From the NCBI GenBank assembly GCA_021202525.1, contig JAJQCV010000028.1:18305-82304 (forward strand): a DNA stretch of 64,000 nt, in the 5' to 3' direction. The translations under genes and the position numbers were made by a program. The DNA comes from Akkermansiaceae bacterium (lineage in GTDB: Bacteria; Verrucomicrobiota; Verrucomicrobiia; Verrucomicrobiales; Akkermansiaceae). Of the stretch, positions 9,601 through 17,456 are shown piece after piece. The notes beneath the pieces are model-generated. The model was not told the origin of the DNA. It saw only the letters and a program-made list of their open reading frames with translations, and ran no database searches. Each line of letters starts with the position of its first letter. Position 1 is the first letter of the stretch.

Positions 9601-9813
9601 GGCGGACTCAATGGGAATGGTGATATACTGCTCCACTTCCTCCGCCGTCAGGCCGGGGGCTTCCGTCTGGATGGTGACGCGCGGCACCTTCAACTCCGGG
9701 AACACGTCCACCGGAATATTCTTCACTACGAAAATGCTGATCGCCGCCAGGGCGAGCGTCAGCAGAATCACGGTGATTCTGTTGTTCAGGCAGAATGAGA
9801 TGAGAAAATTCAT
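6655..9813 (-). CDS. RND efflux pump, heavy-metal (CusA/CzcA) type
   Basis: This is a proton-driven inner-membrane RND transporter of 1052 residues, the usual length. It starts with the short cytoplasmic N-terminus and first transmembrane helix (MNFLISFCLNNRITVILLTLALAAISIF), then the porter-domain segment NIPVDVFPELKVPRVTIQTEAPG, typical of CusA/CzcA-like pumps. Transmembrane helix 4 carries the proton-relay acidic residues in GGLAVAVGDVVDNAII. A second repeat begins near residue 510 (SRLIKRIYAPVLEFCLRFSK), and the C-terminal half ends with the helix 10-12 bundle. It lies between the membrane-fusion protein gene and tetR, on one strand. The His-rich adaptor next door argues for a metal substrate, but the actual ion cannot be read from sequence alone, and some CusA-like pumps of this subgroup are poorly characterised. 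Confidence 0.9.
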   Translation of the reverse strand: MNFLISFCLNNRITVILLTLALAAISIFVVKNIPVDVFPELKVPRVTIQTEAPGLTAEEVEQYITIPIESAMNGTAGVKGVRASSGSGLSFVWVDFDWDKDIYQARQIVAERLAAVRDTLPENTSPELAPIVSVTGEIMLIALTGDKDTSTLDMRQLAEYKLRTRLLAIPGVGQVTVLGGRLPEYQVVYDPNRLKLAGVDLSNLKTAIEESQSSVPAGYLEDVAGQELPIQQDTRTANIEQLNRALVPGHPSGILRLQDVAEVKIDGAPRRGDAGFMGEDAVVLSVQKVPGANTLALTQAVDAAMKEFSQSQLPKGMKLHTSAYRQADFIEMSLKNGTETLLIAGAVVMIVIFLTLLNLRTAIITLISMPLSVLFGMMMFPVFGLAINIMTLGGLAVAVGDVVDNAIIFVEIAWRHLNRNAALPEEQRKSKYEVLMEAKGEIVGSISFSSVIILLVFTPVLFLSGLEGQFFRPLGISYMLALLSSLIVAVTITPVLCYMWFKKSKNAATLESGDSFSSRLIKRIYAPVLEFCLRFSKTVCAIMAAVTLLALWLGSTFGTSFLPPFNEDCYTVFVSTVPGTSLDETERISRKVMKDIEHIPGVLSVTQRTGRAENDEHAEPVSASELLVRVDLNKDQKELRAAIKECIDDIPGTSSMIGYPLAHRISSALSGSNSEIAINIYGTELPQLRLAAQKAKEILASLPEVADARANREIMVDTIRVQYDQEALASHGLTMANAAEQVSTAMNGQKLGEVIKNQDHWNIVLRIDPKLKTSMEDVKSLELISPDKKTVRLDDVAQVYREEVSNLILRDNTMRKAMISCNPSPNSNLGDLAKACREKLDPVMNAMGCTVDYDGTIKARESASERLYVLGAIVMVLIVLLLSSALGSVRRAMLTLVNIPLCLVGGIVAVFLASPGTLSSLFGTTYIPPILSVASIVGFVTVIGFAIRSGLILLNRYRALEHRGMAPVEAIREGSRERVVPIIMTSLTTVLGLLPLIWAIDKPGGELLGPLAIVQFGGLVSATILNLLIIPATAKLFSRWISARRKELDAKS

Positions 9814-9915
9814 AAACTCTTAGTGATTGAATGCTGATGATTAAAGATCGGAAAAAGTATTTCAAAAACCATGCACTGATTCATTCTCTCTTTAATCTTT
9901 CGTCTTTGGCCATAT

Positions 9916-11340
9916 TCAGTGTTCTCCTTCGTGGAACTGCCCGTCCGCATGGAAATGCCCGGCCGCTTTCTTGCTGCCTGAGCCTTCCGCGGGCAGAATA
10001 TACTTCAGCTCATACCCTCCCTTCGTGACGATGGTCTGGCCGGGAATCAGGCCCTTCACGGGCGTTTTTCCCTGGTGGGCGGGCAGTGTCTGCACCTTCT
10101 TCATGACAAAGGCGTCCTCTCCCATCTTGATAAACACCACGTCATTCACGCCCACTTTCACCACGGCGCTGTTCGGTACGGGAATAAAACCGTCCGTAGC
10201 GAAATCGCGGGAATACAGGTCCAGCCGTGCAAGCTGTCCGGCGTGCGTGCCTTCCGGCAGCCGGTCCGGCGTAAAATACAGGGCGCGTGACTGCGTGGCG
10301 GGGTCCACCTGGTCCGCTACCCTCAGAGAACCGTCCAGAAGCTCCGTATTCTTCCCCCGGGTCAGCGCAAGCTGAGCCTTGGCGTAATGGACGGGATCCG
10401 CCCCGTAAATGGTGGTGGCGAATTCCAGCTCCCCCTTGTTGGTCATCACGAGCGCGGGCGCGCCCTGTTCCCCCCAAGCCCCCTGGGTCATGTCCACGGA
10501 CTGCACGGAGCCGTCCGCGGCAGCGTGCACATAAAGCAGATTGTCTTTCAGCTCTCCGGAAGCGGTTGCCAGTTTCAATTTGTTTTCACTGGCCTTCAGG
10601 GCGGCTTTCAGGCTCTCTTCCTCCGTCTCCTTGAACCGGATGGTGGTGTTCAGCTCGCTGTTCTTGGTCCCTATCTTTTCCAGTGTGTCCCGGCGTTCCT
10701 TGAGGGCGGCCAGGTCTGCAATGCAGCGGTTCAGTTCCGCTTTGGCTTGGGCGGCGGCTCCCTCCATCTCCACAATATCCGGAGAGGCCAGCGTGTACAG
10801 AAGCTGGCCCTTGCGCACCTGCTGGGCGGATTTCACGTGGAACGTGACCCGGCCCGCCGCGGGAAGGGCGTAAGTATTCACGGCGTGCGGAGGAATGACC
10901 ATCTGGCCGTGCAGGGTCTTTTCCGCCCCGTGGGGCACGGCGGTCACCTTCTCAAAGCGCATATCCAGGGAATGGCGGGCTTTTTCATCCACGTGCAGGG
11001 GAATCATGTCCGCCAGGGCGCCGGCTCCTCCTGCTGAGGGCTTGTCGTGATCGTGGTCATGGTCGTCGGTGCAGGCCTCCCCTTCCGCGTGCTGGTGGCC
11101 TTCATGGCCGTGGTCGCCGGTGCAGACGGCGCCGTCCGGATGAGTGTGCTCCTTGTGGTCGTGGTCGTCCGTGCAGGTTTCCCCCTCCTTGTGCTGGTGT
11201 TCGTCATGGCCGTGGTCTGCCGTGCAGGGAGTGCCGTCGGCATGGTTGTGTTCTGCGGAAGCCTCCTGGGCGCCGGGAACGGGGCTGAGGCCGAAAACGG
11301 GGGCAATCCCCAGAATGATGGAAAAATAAAGACGTTTCAT
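9916..11340 (-). CDS. RND membrane-fusion (adaptor) protein with His/Cys-rich repeats
   Basis: This periplasmic adaptor links the RND pump to the TolC-like channel. The 474-residue protein has an N-terminal signal peptide (MKRLYFSIILGIAPVFGLSPVPGAQ), then four tandem 17-residue His/Cys/Asp repeats (residues ~31-98). The adaptor body follows: a beta-barrel/lipoyl-like start (AAGRVTFHVKSAQQVRKGQLLYTLASPDIVE), an alpha-helical hairpin (AELNRCIADLAALKERRDTLEKI) and a barrel domain (FIPVPNSAVVKVGVNDVVFIKMG). The C-terminus ends with another His-rich tail (GHFHADGQFHEGEH). His-rich extensions at both ends are known in heavy-metal adaptors and should bind Zn, Cu or Ni. It lies 102 bp upstream of the pump gene and 32 bp after the TolC-like gene. 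Confidence 0.9.
   Translation of the reverse strand: MKRLYFSIILGIAPVFGLSPVPGAQEASAEHNHADGTPCTADHGHDEHQHKEGETCTDDHDHKEHTHPDGAVCTGDHGHEGHQHAEGEACTDDHDHDHDKPSAGGAGALADMIPLHVDEKARHSLDMRFEKVTAVPHGAEKTLHGQMVIPPHAVNTYALPAAGRVTFHVKSAQQVRKGQLLYTLASPDIVEMEGAAAQAKAELNRCIADLAALKERRDTLEKIGTKNSELNTTIRFKETEEESLKAALKASENKLKLATASGELKDNLLYVHAAADGSVQSVDMTQGAWGEQGAPALVMTNKGELEFATTIYGADPVHYAKAQLALTRGKNTELLDGSLRVADQVDPATQSRALYFTPDRLPEGTHAGQLARLDLYSRDFATDGFIPVPNSAVVKVGVNDVVFIKMGEDAFVMKKVQTLPAHQGKTPVKGLIPGQTIVTKGGYELKYILPAEGSGSKKAAGHFHADGQFHEGEH
11047..11250 (-). repeat. Four 51-bp tandem repeats coding a His/Cys metal-binding region
   Basis: Four units of 17 codons lie end to end within the adaptor gene. Each encodes a version of H-x-H-x-(D/E)-G-x-x-C-T-x-D-H-x-H-x-x. 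Repeats differ at several positions, so they are not a recent perfect duplication. The pattern gives four His and one Cys per unit. Confidence 0.85.
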
Positions 11341-11372
11341 GTTTGTGAAAATGGTTGATGGAGGTGAATGAA

Positions 11373-12665
11373 CTATTTTGATTGAAGATTGGCGTGGGTG
11401 ATGTAGCGCAGCTGTGCCTGAATACCCAGCAGCTTGTCCAGATTATCCAGGAATGCCAGGCGGCTTTCGTAAAGCTGGTGGCGGTTTTCCGCCAGCTCCA
11501 GCAGGGAGGCTTCCCCGATGCCGTGCAACTTCTCCATGGTCTGGACGGAAGAGGAAAAGGACTCCATGCGCTGAAGCTCCGTCCGGCAGTGGCGGATTAC
11601 CATCTGCTGGGCGGCCTCAAGCTGGCGGGCGTTGAACAACTCCGTTTTCCAAAGCTGGACGGTTTCCAGCCGGGCCGTATTCCGTGCGCCGCGTGCCTCT
11701 GCAATGGCCTTGCGGTTGCGGTTCCAAAGGGGAATATTGAAACCTATTTCCCCTCCTACTTCCTTCTCCCCGTCGTCGCGGGTGAAGGACGGCCCCAGTT
11801 CCAGTTCCGGGTACTGCCTGCGGATTTCCGTCTTGAGCAGGGTTTCCGTGGTGGCGTAAGTGGCCATTTGGGTTTTTACCTTGGGGGACTCCGTCAGCGC
11901 GGCGGGAGACGGGGCGGCTACGGCGGCGGGAAGGTTGAAGCCCTGTCCGGTGAGGAAACGGAGCCTTGCAACGCTGGAAGGGTGCATGCCCATCAGCTTG
12001 ACCAGTTCCATCTGCTGCTCCAGTTCCGTCTCCGTGACATTCTGGAATTCCCGGATGGCGTCGTTCATGCGCTGGGAGGCCACCTGGCGTGAGGAAAACT
12101 CAACTTCTCCCGCACCGATCAGCTTTTCGATCATGCCGTTCTCCTTCTTCAGCACGTCCAGGCGTTCCTGAATCACGGACTTGCGGCGTTGCGTAACGGC
12201 CAGCTTGCTCCAGGCCTGGTCCAGGGAACGGAGGAAATCCAGTTCCGCCTGGCGCAGCAGCCAGAAATCCGCTTCCTTGTACTGTTCCGCTACCTTCTTC
12301 TCCAGGGCGGGCAGGCCGGTGACGGGAATCGTGAAGCCCAGGCTGCCGGACATATTGAGCGTATTCTCCTGCAGGACTTGTTCAATGTCCCAGGAAAAGG
12401 AGGGATCGTTCCACCAGCCCGCTTGTCTGGCTGCCTCTTTGCTGGAAGCCAGCTTCAAGCGCGCCTTGTTCAGGTCCGGATTCAGGATCAGGCCTATCTG
12501 GCGTGCCTGGATCTGGGTGACGGCAGTATTGCGGCCGATGGCCCCGGACTCCTGTCTCCACGCGGCTTCCTCCGCGTTCAGGTCAATGGGGGCGTTCTTG
12601 TAGACGCTGCATGATGCCAGGAGAGCCAGCAGGCCCAGCCCGGAATAAAGTGGTATGGATTTCAT
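11373..12665 (-). CDS. TolC-like outer-membrane efflux lipoprotein (CusC/NodT type)
   Basis: This is the outer-membrane channel of the tripartite efflux system. I use the ATG at 12665 rather than the ORF-track start at 12713, because it begins a lipoprotein signal (MKSIPLYSGLGLLALLASC) with a good lipobox, LASC. The mature protein is mostly helical with two outer-membrane-efflux-protein repeats (NPDLNKARLKLASSKEAARQAGWWNDP and GEIGFNIPLWNRNRKAIAEARG). The PLWNRNR segment is typical of the CusC/CzcC group. Order on the minus strand is small Cys/His protein, this gene, adaptor, pump, tetR. A hairpin before the gene may attenuate the upstream transcript. Confidence 0.9.
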   Translation of the reverse strand: MKSIPLYSGLGLLALLASCSVYKNAPIDLNAEEAAWRQESGAIGRNTAVTQIQARQIGLILNPDLNKARLKLASSKEAARQAGWWNDPSFSWDIEQVLQENTLNMSGSLGFTIPVTGLPALEKKVAEQYKEADFWLLRQAELDFLRSLDQAWSKLAVTQRRKSVIQERLDVLKKENGMIEKLIGAGEVEFSSRQVASQRMNDAIREFQNVTETELEQQMELVKLMGMHPSSVARLRFLTGQGFNLPAAVAAPSPAALTESPKVKTQMATYATTETLLKTEIRRQYPELELGPSFTRDDGEKEVGGEIGFNIPLWNRNRKAIAEARGARNTARLETVQLWKTELFNARQLEAAQQMVIRHCRTELQRMESFSSSVQTMEKLHGIGEASLLELAENRHQLYESRLAFLDNLDKLLGIQAQLRYITHANLQSK

Positions 12666-12773
12666 GTAGTGAAAGAGATGGGTAAACAAGGGAGTCCAAT
12701 TTGGGTTGGACAATGCGGAAGACGATTCCGCGGAAAAAAGGAAATGCCCGGATTCAAAAAACAGGCGAAAAAC

Positions 12774-12797
12774 GGAAACGCCGCCAAAAGGCGTTCC
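12774..12797 (-). terminator. Possible attenuator between the small Cys/His gene and the TolC-like gene
   Basis: On the minus strand GGAACGCC and GGCGTTTCC can pair around a short loop, followed by GTTTTTCG. The hairpin lies 15 bp after the small gene stop, so it could lower expression of the downstream efflux genes relative to the first gene. Confidence 0.4.
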
Positions 12798-12811
12798 TTG
12801 AAAAATCCTCT

Positions 12812-13237
12812 CTAAATCAGAAGGGGGCGTTGAAAGCCCTCATGTCCCGTGCCGTCGTCCGCCAGCGGGTCGGGAGGAACCGGCGCCGGGGGCTCCGCCG
12901 TCTGGCTTGTCAAAAGAAGAACGTGGACCAGCTGATGGAAATCCGGCAATACTTGCCAGACGATGCAGGGAAGGGAAACCGGAGAAGAAACGGCCGGAAC
13001 GACTGGATCGTCAATCTCCAGTTGACCGTGTTCGCACCGATGGTCTGCGGCGGGAATGGAATCCGTGGAATGGGAATCATGGCCGCCACAGCCGCAGTCG
13101 ACCGCCTTTTCATGGCAGGAGCAGGAGAACAGGAAAATCTCCTCATGGCACGAGCATACGGAAACCATGCCCATTCCGCCTATGATGACCAGCAGAAGGG
13201 TGAGCAGCATGATGCCGTTGCGCAATGCTCCAACCAT
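12812..13237 (-). CDS. Small Cys/His-rich membrane or exported protein heading the efflux genes
   Basis: The ORF track starts at 13639, but that overlaps the plus-strand gene at 13481 and lacks a signal. The ATG at 13237 gives MVGALRNGIMLLTLLLVIIGGMGMV, a clear membrane or signal segment, and a 141-residue product. Directly after this comes a dense metal-ligand stretch (CSCHEEIFLFSCSCHEKA, then CGCGGHDSH and HRCEH), and the tail is Pro-rich. I do not recognise a named family, though many CzcCBA/CusCBA operons begin with a short exported His/Cys protein (CzcI-like genes). Position at the head of the efflux set suggests a metal-binding accessory or sensor. The existence of the gene rests on composition and context, so it is moderate. 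Confidence 0.6.
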   Translation of the reverse strand: MVGALRNGIMLLTLLLVIIGGMGMVSVCSCHEEIFLFSCSCHEKAVDCGCGGHDSHSTDSIPAADHRCEHGQLEIDDPVVPAVSSPVSLPCIVWQVLPDFHQLVHVLLLTSQTAEPPAPVPPDPLADDGTGHEGFQRPLLI

Positions 13238-13480
13238 GGTATGGGGCGGATCGTAGAAAGGAGCTGTGGAAGCGTCAAGAGCAAAGTGGCGTATACCGGA
13301 ACCGTGGACGGGAAGAAAGAGTAGGGACTCTGCGCAAAAGGAGCAATCCTTCTCTGATTGATCTTGTAATAAAAATTTATACAATGTATTGAAATAGTAG
13401 CAAAAAGGAAAAAGCGGGGACAGGGAAAGTATATGGAAAATCAAGTAAAATTTTACCAATTGAGAAAATAAACGAACGGT

Positions 13481-14023
13481 ATGAAAACAAAAGTAATAAT
13501 TATCAGCTTGTGTCCTTTGCTGCCATGGAGCATCTGCGCGGCGGATGAGGTAAAAAATACGGAAAAACAGGCCGAAATAACGGATATGCAAGAGCGCCCT
13601 TTTAAAAAGGCTATAAAGGTAAGGAATGAGGTTGCACAACTGCAGCAGGAGCTCAAAAGATTCGTTTCCGCTTACGAAGAAAAGAAAATATCATTGAAGC
13701 AGCTCAGGAATTTCTATGAAAAACGGGTGAAGAGTTTCTGCCTTTATTACCACAAGTTGTCCAGGGAGGAACTGGCCGTCCTTCTCGATATACCTCCTGG
13801 ATTTTCTATGAATACAGGTTTCTTATGGGATATGAGAGTCAGGCTGAATGATTTGACGGAAATATTTCTCAGTGAAGACCAGGGGGAGTCAGTTCCGTTT
13901 ACAGGACGCAATTATTCTTATACGGGACCAAAAGAGGTGGTGGCGTTGAAAGTATTCTCCGACGGGATGGATGATTTTCTGAAATGGATGGAAATATTCA
14001 AGGATAGGATGGATGGCGCATAA
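13481..14023 (+). CDS. Exported helical protein of unknown function
   Basis: The 180-residue product starts with a signal peptide (MKTKVIIISLCPLLPWSICAADE). The mature part is Lys/Glu-rich and helical, with a coiled-coil-like segment (VRNEVAQLQQELKRFVSAYEEKKISLKQL). No family was recognised. Base composition around it is clearly more A/T-rich than in neighbouring genes, as is the upstream 13320-13480 interval, so recent acquisition is possible. It is divergent from the efflux genes and directly precedes a frameshifted relict at 14079-14452, with which it may have formed a two-gene unit. Confidence 0.7.
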   Translation: MKTKVIIISLCPLLPWSICAADEVKNTEKQAEITDMQERPFKKAIKVRNEVAQLQQELKRFVSAYEEKKISLKQLRNFYEKRVKSFCLYYHKLSREELAVLLDIPPGFSMNTGFLWDMRVRLNDLTEIFLSEDQGESVPFTGRNYSYTGPKEVVALKVFSDGMDDFLKWMEIFKDRMDGA

Positions 14024-14078
14024 TTGAGACAGCTCCATCCAGTCCGGATTCTCGCTTATTTTCTGGGCGTTCCTTCTG

Positions 14079-14452
14079 ATGCTTCTTGTCTTTTTCCCGG
14101 TGGGGTGTCTGTTGGTCTTCTCGCCGGCCCGGTGGAAAAAAAAGGCTTTCCCGGACTGATTATTTTATCACTTCCAAACGTGTCTTTCTGGCGGAGGAAA
14201 ACGATTTACGCCAGTTTCTCTGGAAAGATGAGCCGTATATCTCCTTGCAGATGCACCATGAATTACCGGGAAGCGTCTATATTTCACGCAGAACCCGTGT
14301 TAGTGCCTGCTTGGATAAGTTTTGGCCAAGGAAAGGTCAATGCCTATGAGACGGACGAAACGGGCAAAATGAACGGATTGTTAAACATTCCGCAGGCAGG
14401 AAAAGTATATGCGATGATTAAATCCCTCATGGTGCATTCAAAAGAGCCATAA
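14079..14452 (+). pseudogene. Frameshifted relict of a small membrane-anchored protein
   Basis: Three frames each hold protein-like sequence in sequence order. First, a transmembrane stretch (FWAFLLMLLVFFPVGCLLVF) ends in ARWKKK. An A8 run (TGGAAAAAAAAGG) then shifts the frame to RTDYFITSKRVFLAEENDLRQ..., which continues to RTRVSACLDKFWP. A second shift near 14325 restores GKVNAYETDETGKMNGLLNIPQAGKVYAMIKSLM up to the stop at 14452. Reading the three together gives a plausible ~130-residue protein with one N-terminal membrane helix. Either the gene is dead or the sequence has two indels. The family is unknown. Confidence 0.55.
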
Positions 14453-14804
14453 ATATCTGTTTTAAGACGGAGCCCATCATTTGACCGGAATTCTCCGGCA
14501 GCGGACTATTCATTTTTCCCAGCCCTGTTAATAGCGGGTATGCCGCTTCTTTATGGAAAAACAGGAAGCGAACTTTTTCACTGAAACAAGCTCTGGCACA
14601 ACTTTCCACACATTCAGTCCAATCCTGTCTTCATTGCTTGGGCCGAAATGGCGTAGAAACCGCACTGTCGGGAAGGCATGGCTGCCGCCGTCCGGGGAGC
14701 GGGGGATGATCTATGGGGATGGCCGGGTGTTTTTTGAAAGCCGGGAAAAAGCTTTCCCGTGAAGGCGGCCGGGTGCGCGGGCAGGAAATTCTTTTCTACA
14801 CCGG
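14453..14804. other. 352-bp intergenic region, no gene seen
   Basis: The short ORFs here (14427-14609 minus, 14553-14762 plus) show no domain, signal or conserved start. A small palindrome CGGGAAA...TTTCCCG lies at 14742-14759, 46 bp past the end of the convergent ankyrin gene, and may serve as a weak terminator. Confidence 0.4.
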
Positions 14805-15830
14805 TTATTTCGCCGCCGCATTGCGGAGCAGGTCCACGGTGTACTCAAAAGCCACGCCGCGGACGTCGATTTTCTGGGAGTGCTCGGCCACCGCTTCCAT
14901 GATTTCCTTCTTGAACTTGCCAGCGCTCTTCTCCGTGAGCAATTCCCTGGAAATCAGGCTGCGCGTGATGACTTGGAGCACGTAGTCGGTTTCCGTAAAA
15001 GCCTGGCGGCCGACTGCGGTTTTCATGGCTTCCATGAATTCGGAAACGTGTTCGGGGTATGTCGCGGAGACGACCTTTTCATAGGCCTCCGTAAAGATAT
15101 CAAGCGGAGTCTTGTCAACTTTCGTTTTGGTCAGGTCAAAGCTGGCCTGGTAGGCTGCCGCCCCCTCTTCCGCAAGTTGAAGAGCGGTTTTTCCGAATTT
15201 GTTGACGGCGTTCATGTCCGCTCCTTTGTCCAGCAGGAGGGCCACTACCTGAAGATTGCCGCGCATGGCCGCCAGCATCAGGGGCGTGAAACCGTTATCC
15301 TCCTGGTCGTTGATGTCCGCCTTTTTCTCAATCAGCATCTCGGACAGGCGGTCCAGTCCGCTCCAGGAGGCCCAGTGCAGGGCGGTCCAGCCGTCCTTGT
15401 CCTTCTGGTCGATCTGCAGGCGGGGATCCTGCAAAAGCCTTCCCAGATAGGGGGCCCGCTTGGCTTCCAGCTTGAGCGTGGTTTCAATATTATTGTAATT
15501 GGCGTAGCACACCCACATGACGGGTGTTCTGCCGTGCTGGTCCGTCATGTTGACGAAGGCTTTCCCTTGTTTTTTAGCCAGTTCTTCCCCTTTTTCCAGA
15601 TTCTGTTCAAATTCCTGCATGCCCTTTTCCCGGGCTTCCCGTTCCTCCTTTTCCGTGGAGGCATTCACTTCCTTGGACTCCGCCTTTTTCATGACGGTGA
15701 TGAGGTCCAGGGCCGGATTGTCTTCCCCTGAGAAGGACTTGGAGATCAGCAGGCTGAGGCCTCCGAGGACGGAACTGAAGGCTACCAGGACGAGGGAGTC
15801 CAGAATGATGTTGCGCGTGTGTTGGTTCAT
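14805..15830 (-). CDS. Membrane-anchored ankyrin-repeat protein
   Basis: The 341-residue protein has an N-terminal membrane segment (LDSLVLVAFSSVLGGLSLLI), then a charged coiled-coil-like stretch (KEEREAREKGMQEFEQNLEKGEELAKK). Ankyrin repeats occupy about residues 90-220: DQHGRTPVMWVCYANYN, DKDGWTALHWASWSGLDRLSEMLIEKKADIN, DNGFTPLMLAAMRGNLQVVALLLDKGADMN and KFGKTALQLAEE. The C-terminal ~110 residues are helical and unrecognised. Ankyrin repeats bind other proteins, so a scaffold or immunity-like role is possible, but no partner is evident. It begins 12 bp after the MFS transporter stop, so the two genes are almost certainly co-transcribed and may work together. Confidence 0.85.
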   Translation of the reverse strand: MNQHTRNIILDSLVLVAFSSVLGGLSLLISKSFSGEDNPALDLITVMKKAESKEVNASTEKEEREAREKGMQEFEQNLEKGEELAKKQGKAFVNMTDQHGRTPVMWVCYANYNNIETTLKLEAKRAPYLGRLLQDPRLQIDQKDKDGWTALHWASWSGLDRLSEMLIEKKADINDQEDNGFTPLMLAAMRGNLQVVALLLDKGADMNAVNKFGKTALQLAEEGAAAYQASFDLTKTKVDKTPLDIFTEAYEKVVSATYPEHVSEFMEAMKTAVGRQAFTETDYVLQVITRSLISRELLTEKSAGKFKKEIMEAVAEHSQKIDVRGVAFEYTVDLLRNAAAK

Positions 15831-15842
15831 CGTCTCGTTCTG

Positions 15843-17324
15843 TCAGGAGTTGGCTTCCGTAAGTTCTTCCGCCGTCACGGCTGGGTCCGTTTCCGTTTCA
15901 ATGGCTTCAATGGGCGGTGAGTCCGCCTCCTCTTCCGGGTGGTCGGAAGTGATGGTCTTGCGGGTCATGATGATGGCAATGGGACTGATGACGGCCAACG
16001 CGAGGTAAATGGTCCACATGAATTCCGGAGAGGACCAGAAACCGATGTGCCCGGTGTCCATCTTGGCGCAGATCCCGTCGTAGCAGAGGTAGGCTACAAG
16101 CAGGCCGCCGATGATTCCGTTGATGGGCTTGGCGATGAACATGGGCAGGGCGGCCAGGGACATATAGGAGGCCACCTTGTCCTTGGGCGCTACGCGTGCC
16201 ACATATTCGGAAAAACGGGGGGAGAACAGCAATTCGCCGAATGCAAAGACCAGGATCTGGGCCACGATGGCCACCAGATACGCCTGGGAGCGTGTTTCAA
16301 TTCCGGGAACCACATAGTACCATTCGATGGGGATGGCCATGAAAACAAGGGAAAACGCGGAGATGGACATGCCCACGATCATCAGGCTGACGGTGGAGAA
16401 GCGTCCCAGCAGGGGAATGAGAAGGATGAGCCCGGAAACGATGATGGCCGGGTTGATGGCATTGATGGTGCCGATGGCGAAGTCATCGTAAAGCGTGCGC
16501 ACATAATACTTGGGCATGACCAGGAATTGCAGCGTGAAGACGATGCGCACGCCCATGGTGAGGACGAGGAACAGGATCAGCTTGCGGAAGGCGGATTCCT
16601 TCCAGACCTCCCTGAAAAGCTGGAGGGGGCGGCGTTGCGGGGCTTTGAGGTTCGCTTCCTTTTCGCTCGGCTCCGCGAAATTGTTTTCATCAATGAACCG
16701 GGTGGTGATGCAGCCCAGCAGCACCATCAGCGTACCGAAATTGATGATCCAGAAACCGCTGTCCACGGCCCCGAAATGTTCCCGGAAAAATTCGATCAGG
16801 AACACGTTCGCGACGACGGCGGAAATATTCATCAGCAGGTAATAGATATTGAAACCCGTGGAGCGCGCATTCAGCGGGGAAAAACGCCGGATGGAAGTCT
16901 GAATGACGGGAGACATGAACGCCGTGCCGAACGACATGATCAGGATGCCCGTCATGACGGCCAGGCGTCCGCTCTCCACCGTGGGGCAGATATCCGGGCC
17001 CAGCCCCATGATGAGGCGCCCGGTGATGAGGATGATGAAGCCGATCAGGTAGGCGCGCCGGATGCCGATGATGTCGCAGATGGAACCCACTGCAAACACG
17101 AAGGCGGAAATGAACAGGGTGTACAGCCCCACCCACAGGGCCGCGTCGGCATCGTTGAAGCTGCAATAATCCGTCAGGTAGAGGACGAACACCGTGATCA
17201 TGGAGAAATAGGCCATGCCGTCAAAAAACTGGACGACGTTCGTGAGCCAGAAATCTTTGGAGACGGTTTTTAGGATCTTGAACTCGGAAAAATATTTAAC
17301 GATGGGGTTGACGGATTCATTCAT
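15843..17324 (-). CDS. MFS transporter, POT/PTR-like
   Basis: The 493-residue protein has about 12 hydrophobic segments and the layout of a proton-coupled oligopeptide transporter-like MFS protein. It has a short N-terminus (FWLTNVVQFFDGMAYFSMITVFVLYLTDY), a loop 2-3 region with DIIGIRRAYLIGFIILITGR, and a helix 4-5 stretch (SPVIQTSIRRFSPLNARSTGFNIYYLLMNISA). The FNIYYLLMNISA motif recalls the POT signature FxxxYxxxNxG. The C-terminal tail is acidic (EEEADSPPIEAIETE). Substrate is probably di/tripeptides or a related small molecule, but the POT ExxER motif was not seen clearly, so the subfamily is tentative. Operon with the ankyrin gene. Confidence 0.75.
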   Translation of the reverse strand: MNESVNPIVKYFSEFKILKTVSKDFWLTNVVQFFDGMAYFSMITVFVLYLTDYCSFNDADAALWVGLYTLFISAFVFAVGSICDIIGIRRAYLIGFIILITGRLIMGLGPDICPTVESGRLAVMTGILIMSFGTAFMSPVIQTSIRRFSPLNARSTGFNIYYLLMNISAVVANVFLIEFFREHFGAVDSGFWIINFGTLMVLLGCITTRFIDENNFAEPSEKEANLKAPQRRPLQLFREVWKESAFRKLILFLVLTMGVRIVFTLQFLVMPKYYVRTLYDDFAIGTINAINPAIIVSGLILLIPLLGRFSTVSLMIVGMSISAFSLVFMAIPIEWYYVVPGIETRSQAYLVAIVAQILVFAFGELLFSPRFSEYVARVAPKDKVASYMSLAALPMFIAKPINGIIGGLLVAYLCYDGICAKMDTGHIGFWSSPEFMWTIYLALAVISPIAIIMTRKTITSDHPEEEADSPPIEAIETETDPAVTAEELTEANS

Positions 17325-17404
17325 GCGGAAAAAGGGAGAAGAAATAAAATTTGACGACGGTGAAAGAGTGGGTTACACGCCCTGCCGATTCAAGATTTTT
17401 TTCT

Positions 17405-17426
17405 CCCAAAAGCCGGATTATCCGGC
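17405..17426 (-). terminator. Intrinsic terminator after the YugP-like gene
   Basis: GCCGGA-TAA-TCCGGC on the minus strand is followed by TTTTGGGAGAAAAAAA. It lies 31 bp past the stop at 17457 and upstream of the MFS gene. Confidence 0.6.
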
Positions 17427-17456
17427 AAAATGCAGCATGCTGCCGTCCCCTGCCGC

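Noticed and set aside
14553-14762. 69-aa ORF in the 14.45-14.80 kb gap
   Set aside because: No signal, domain or ribosome site; likely chance.
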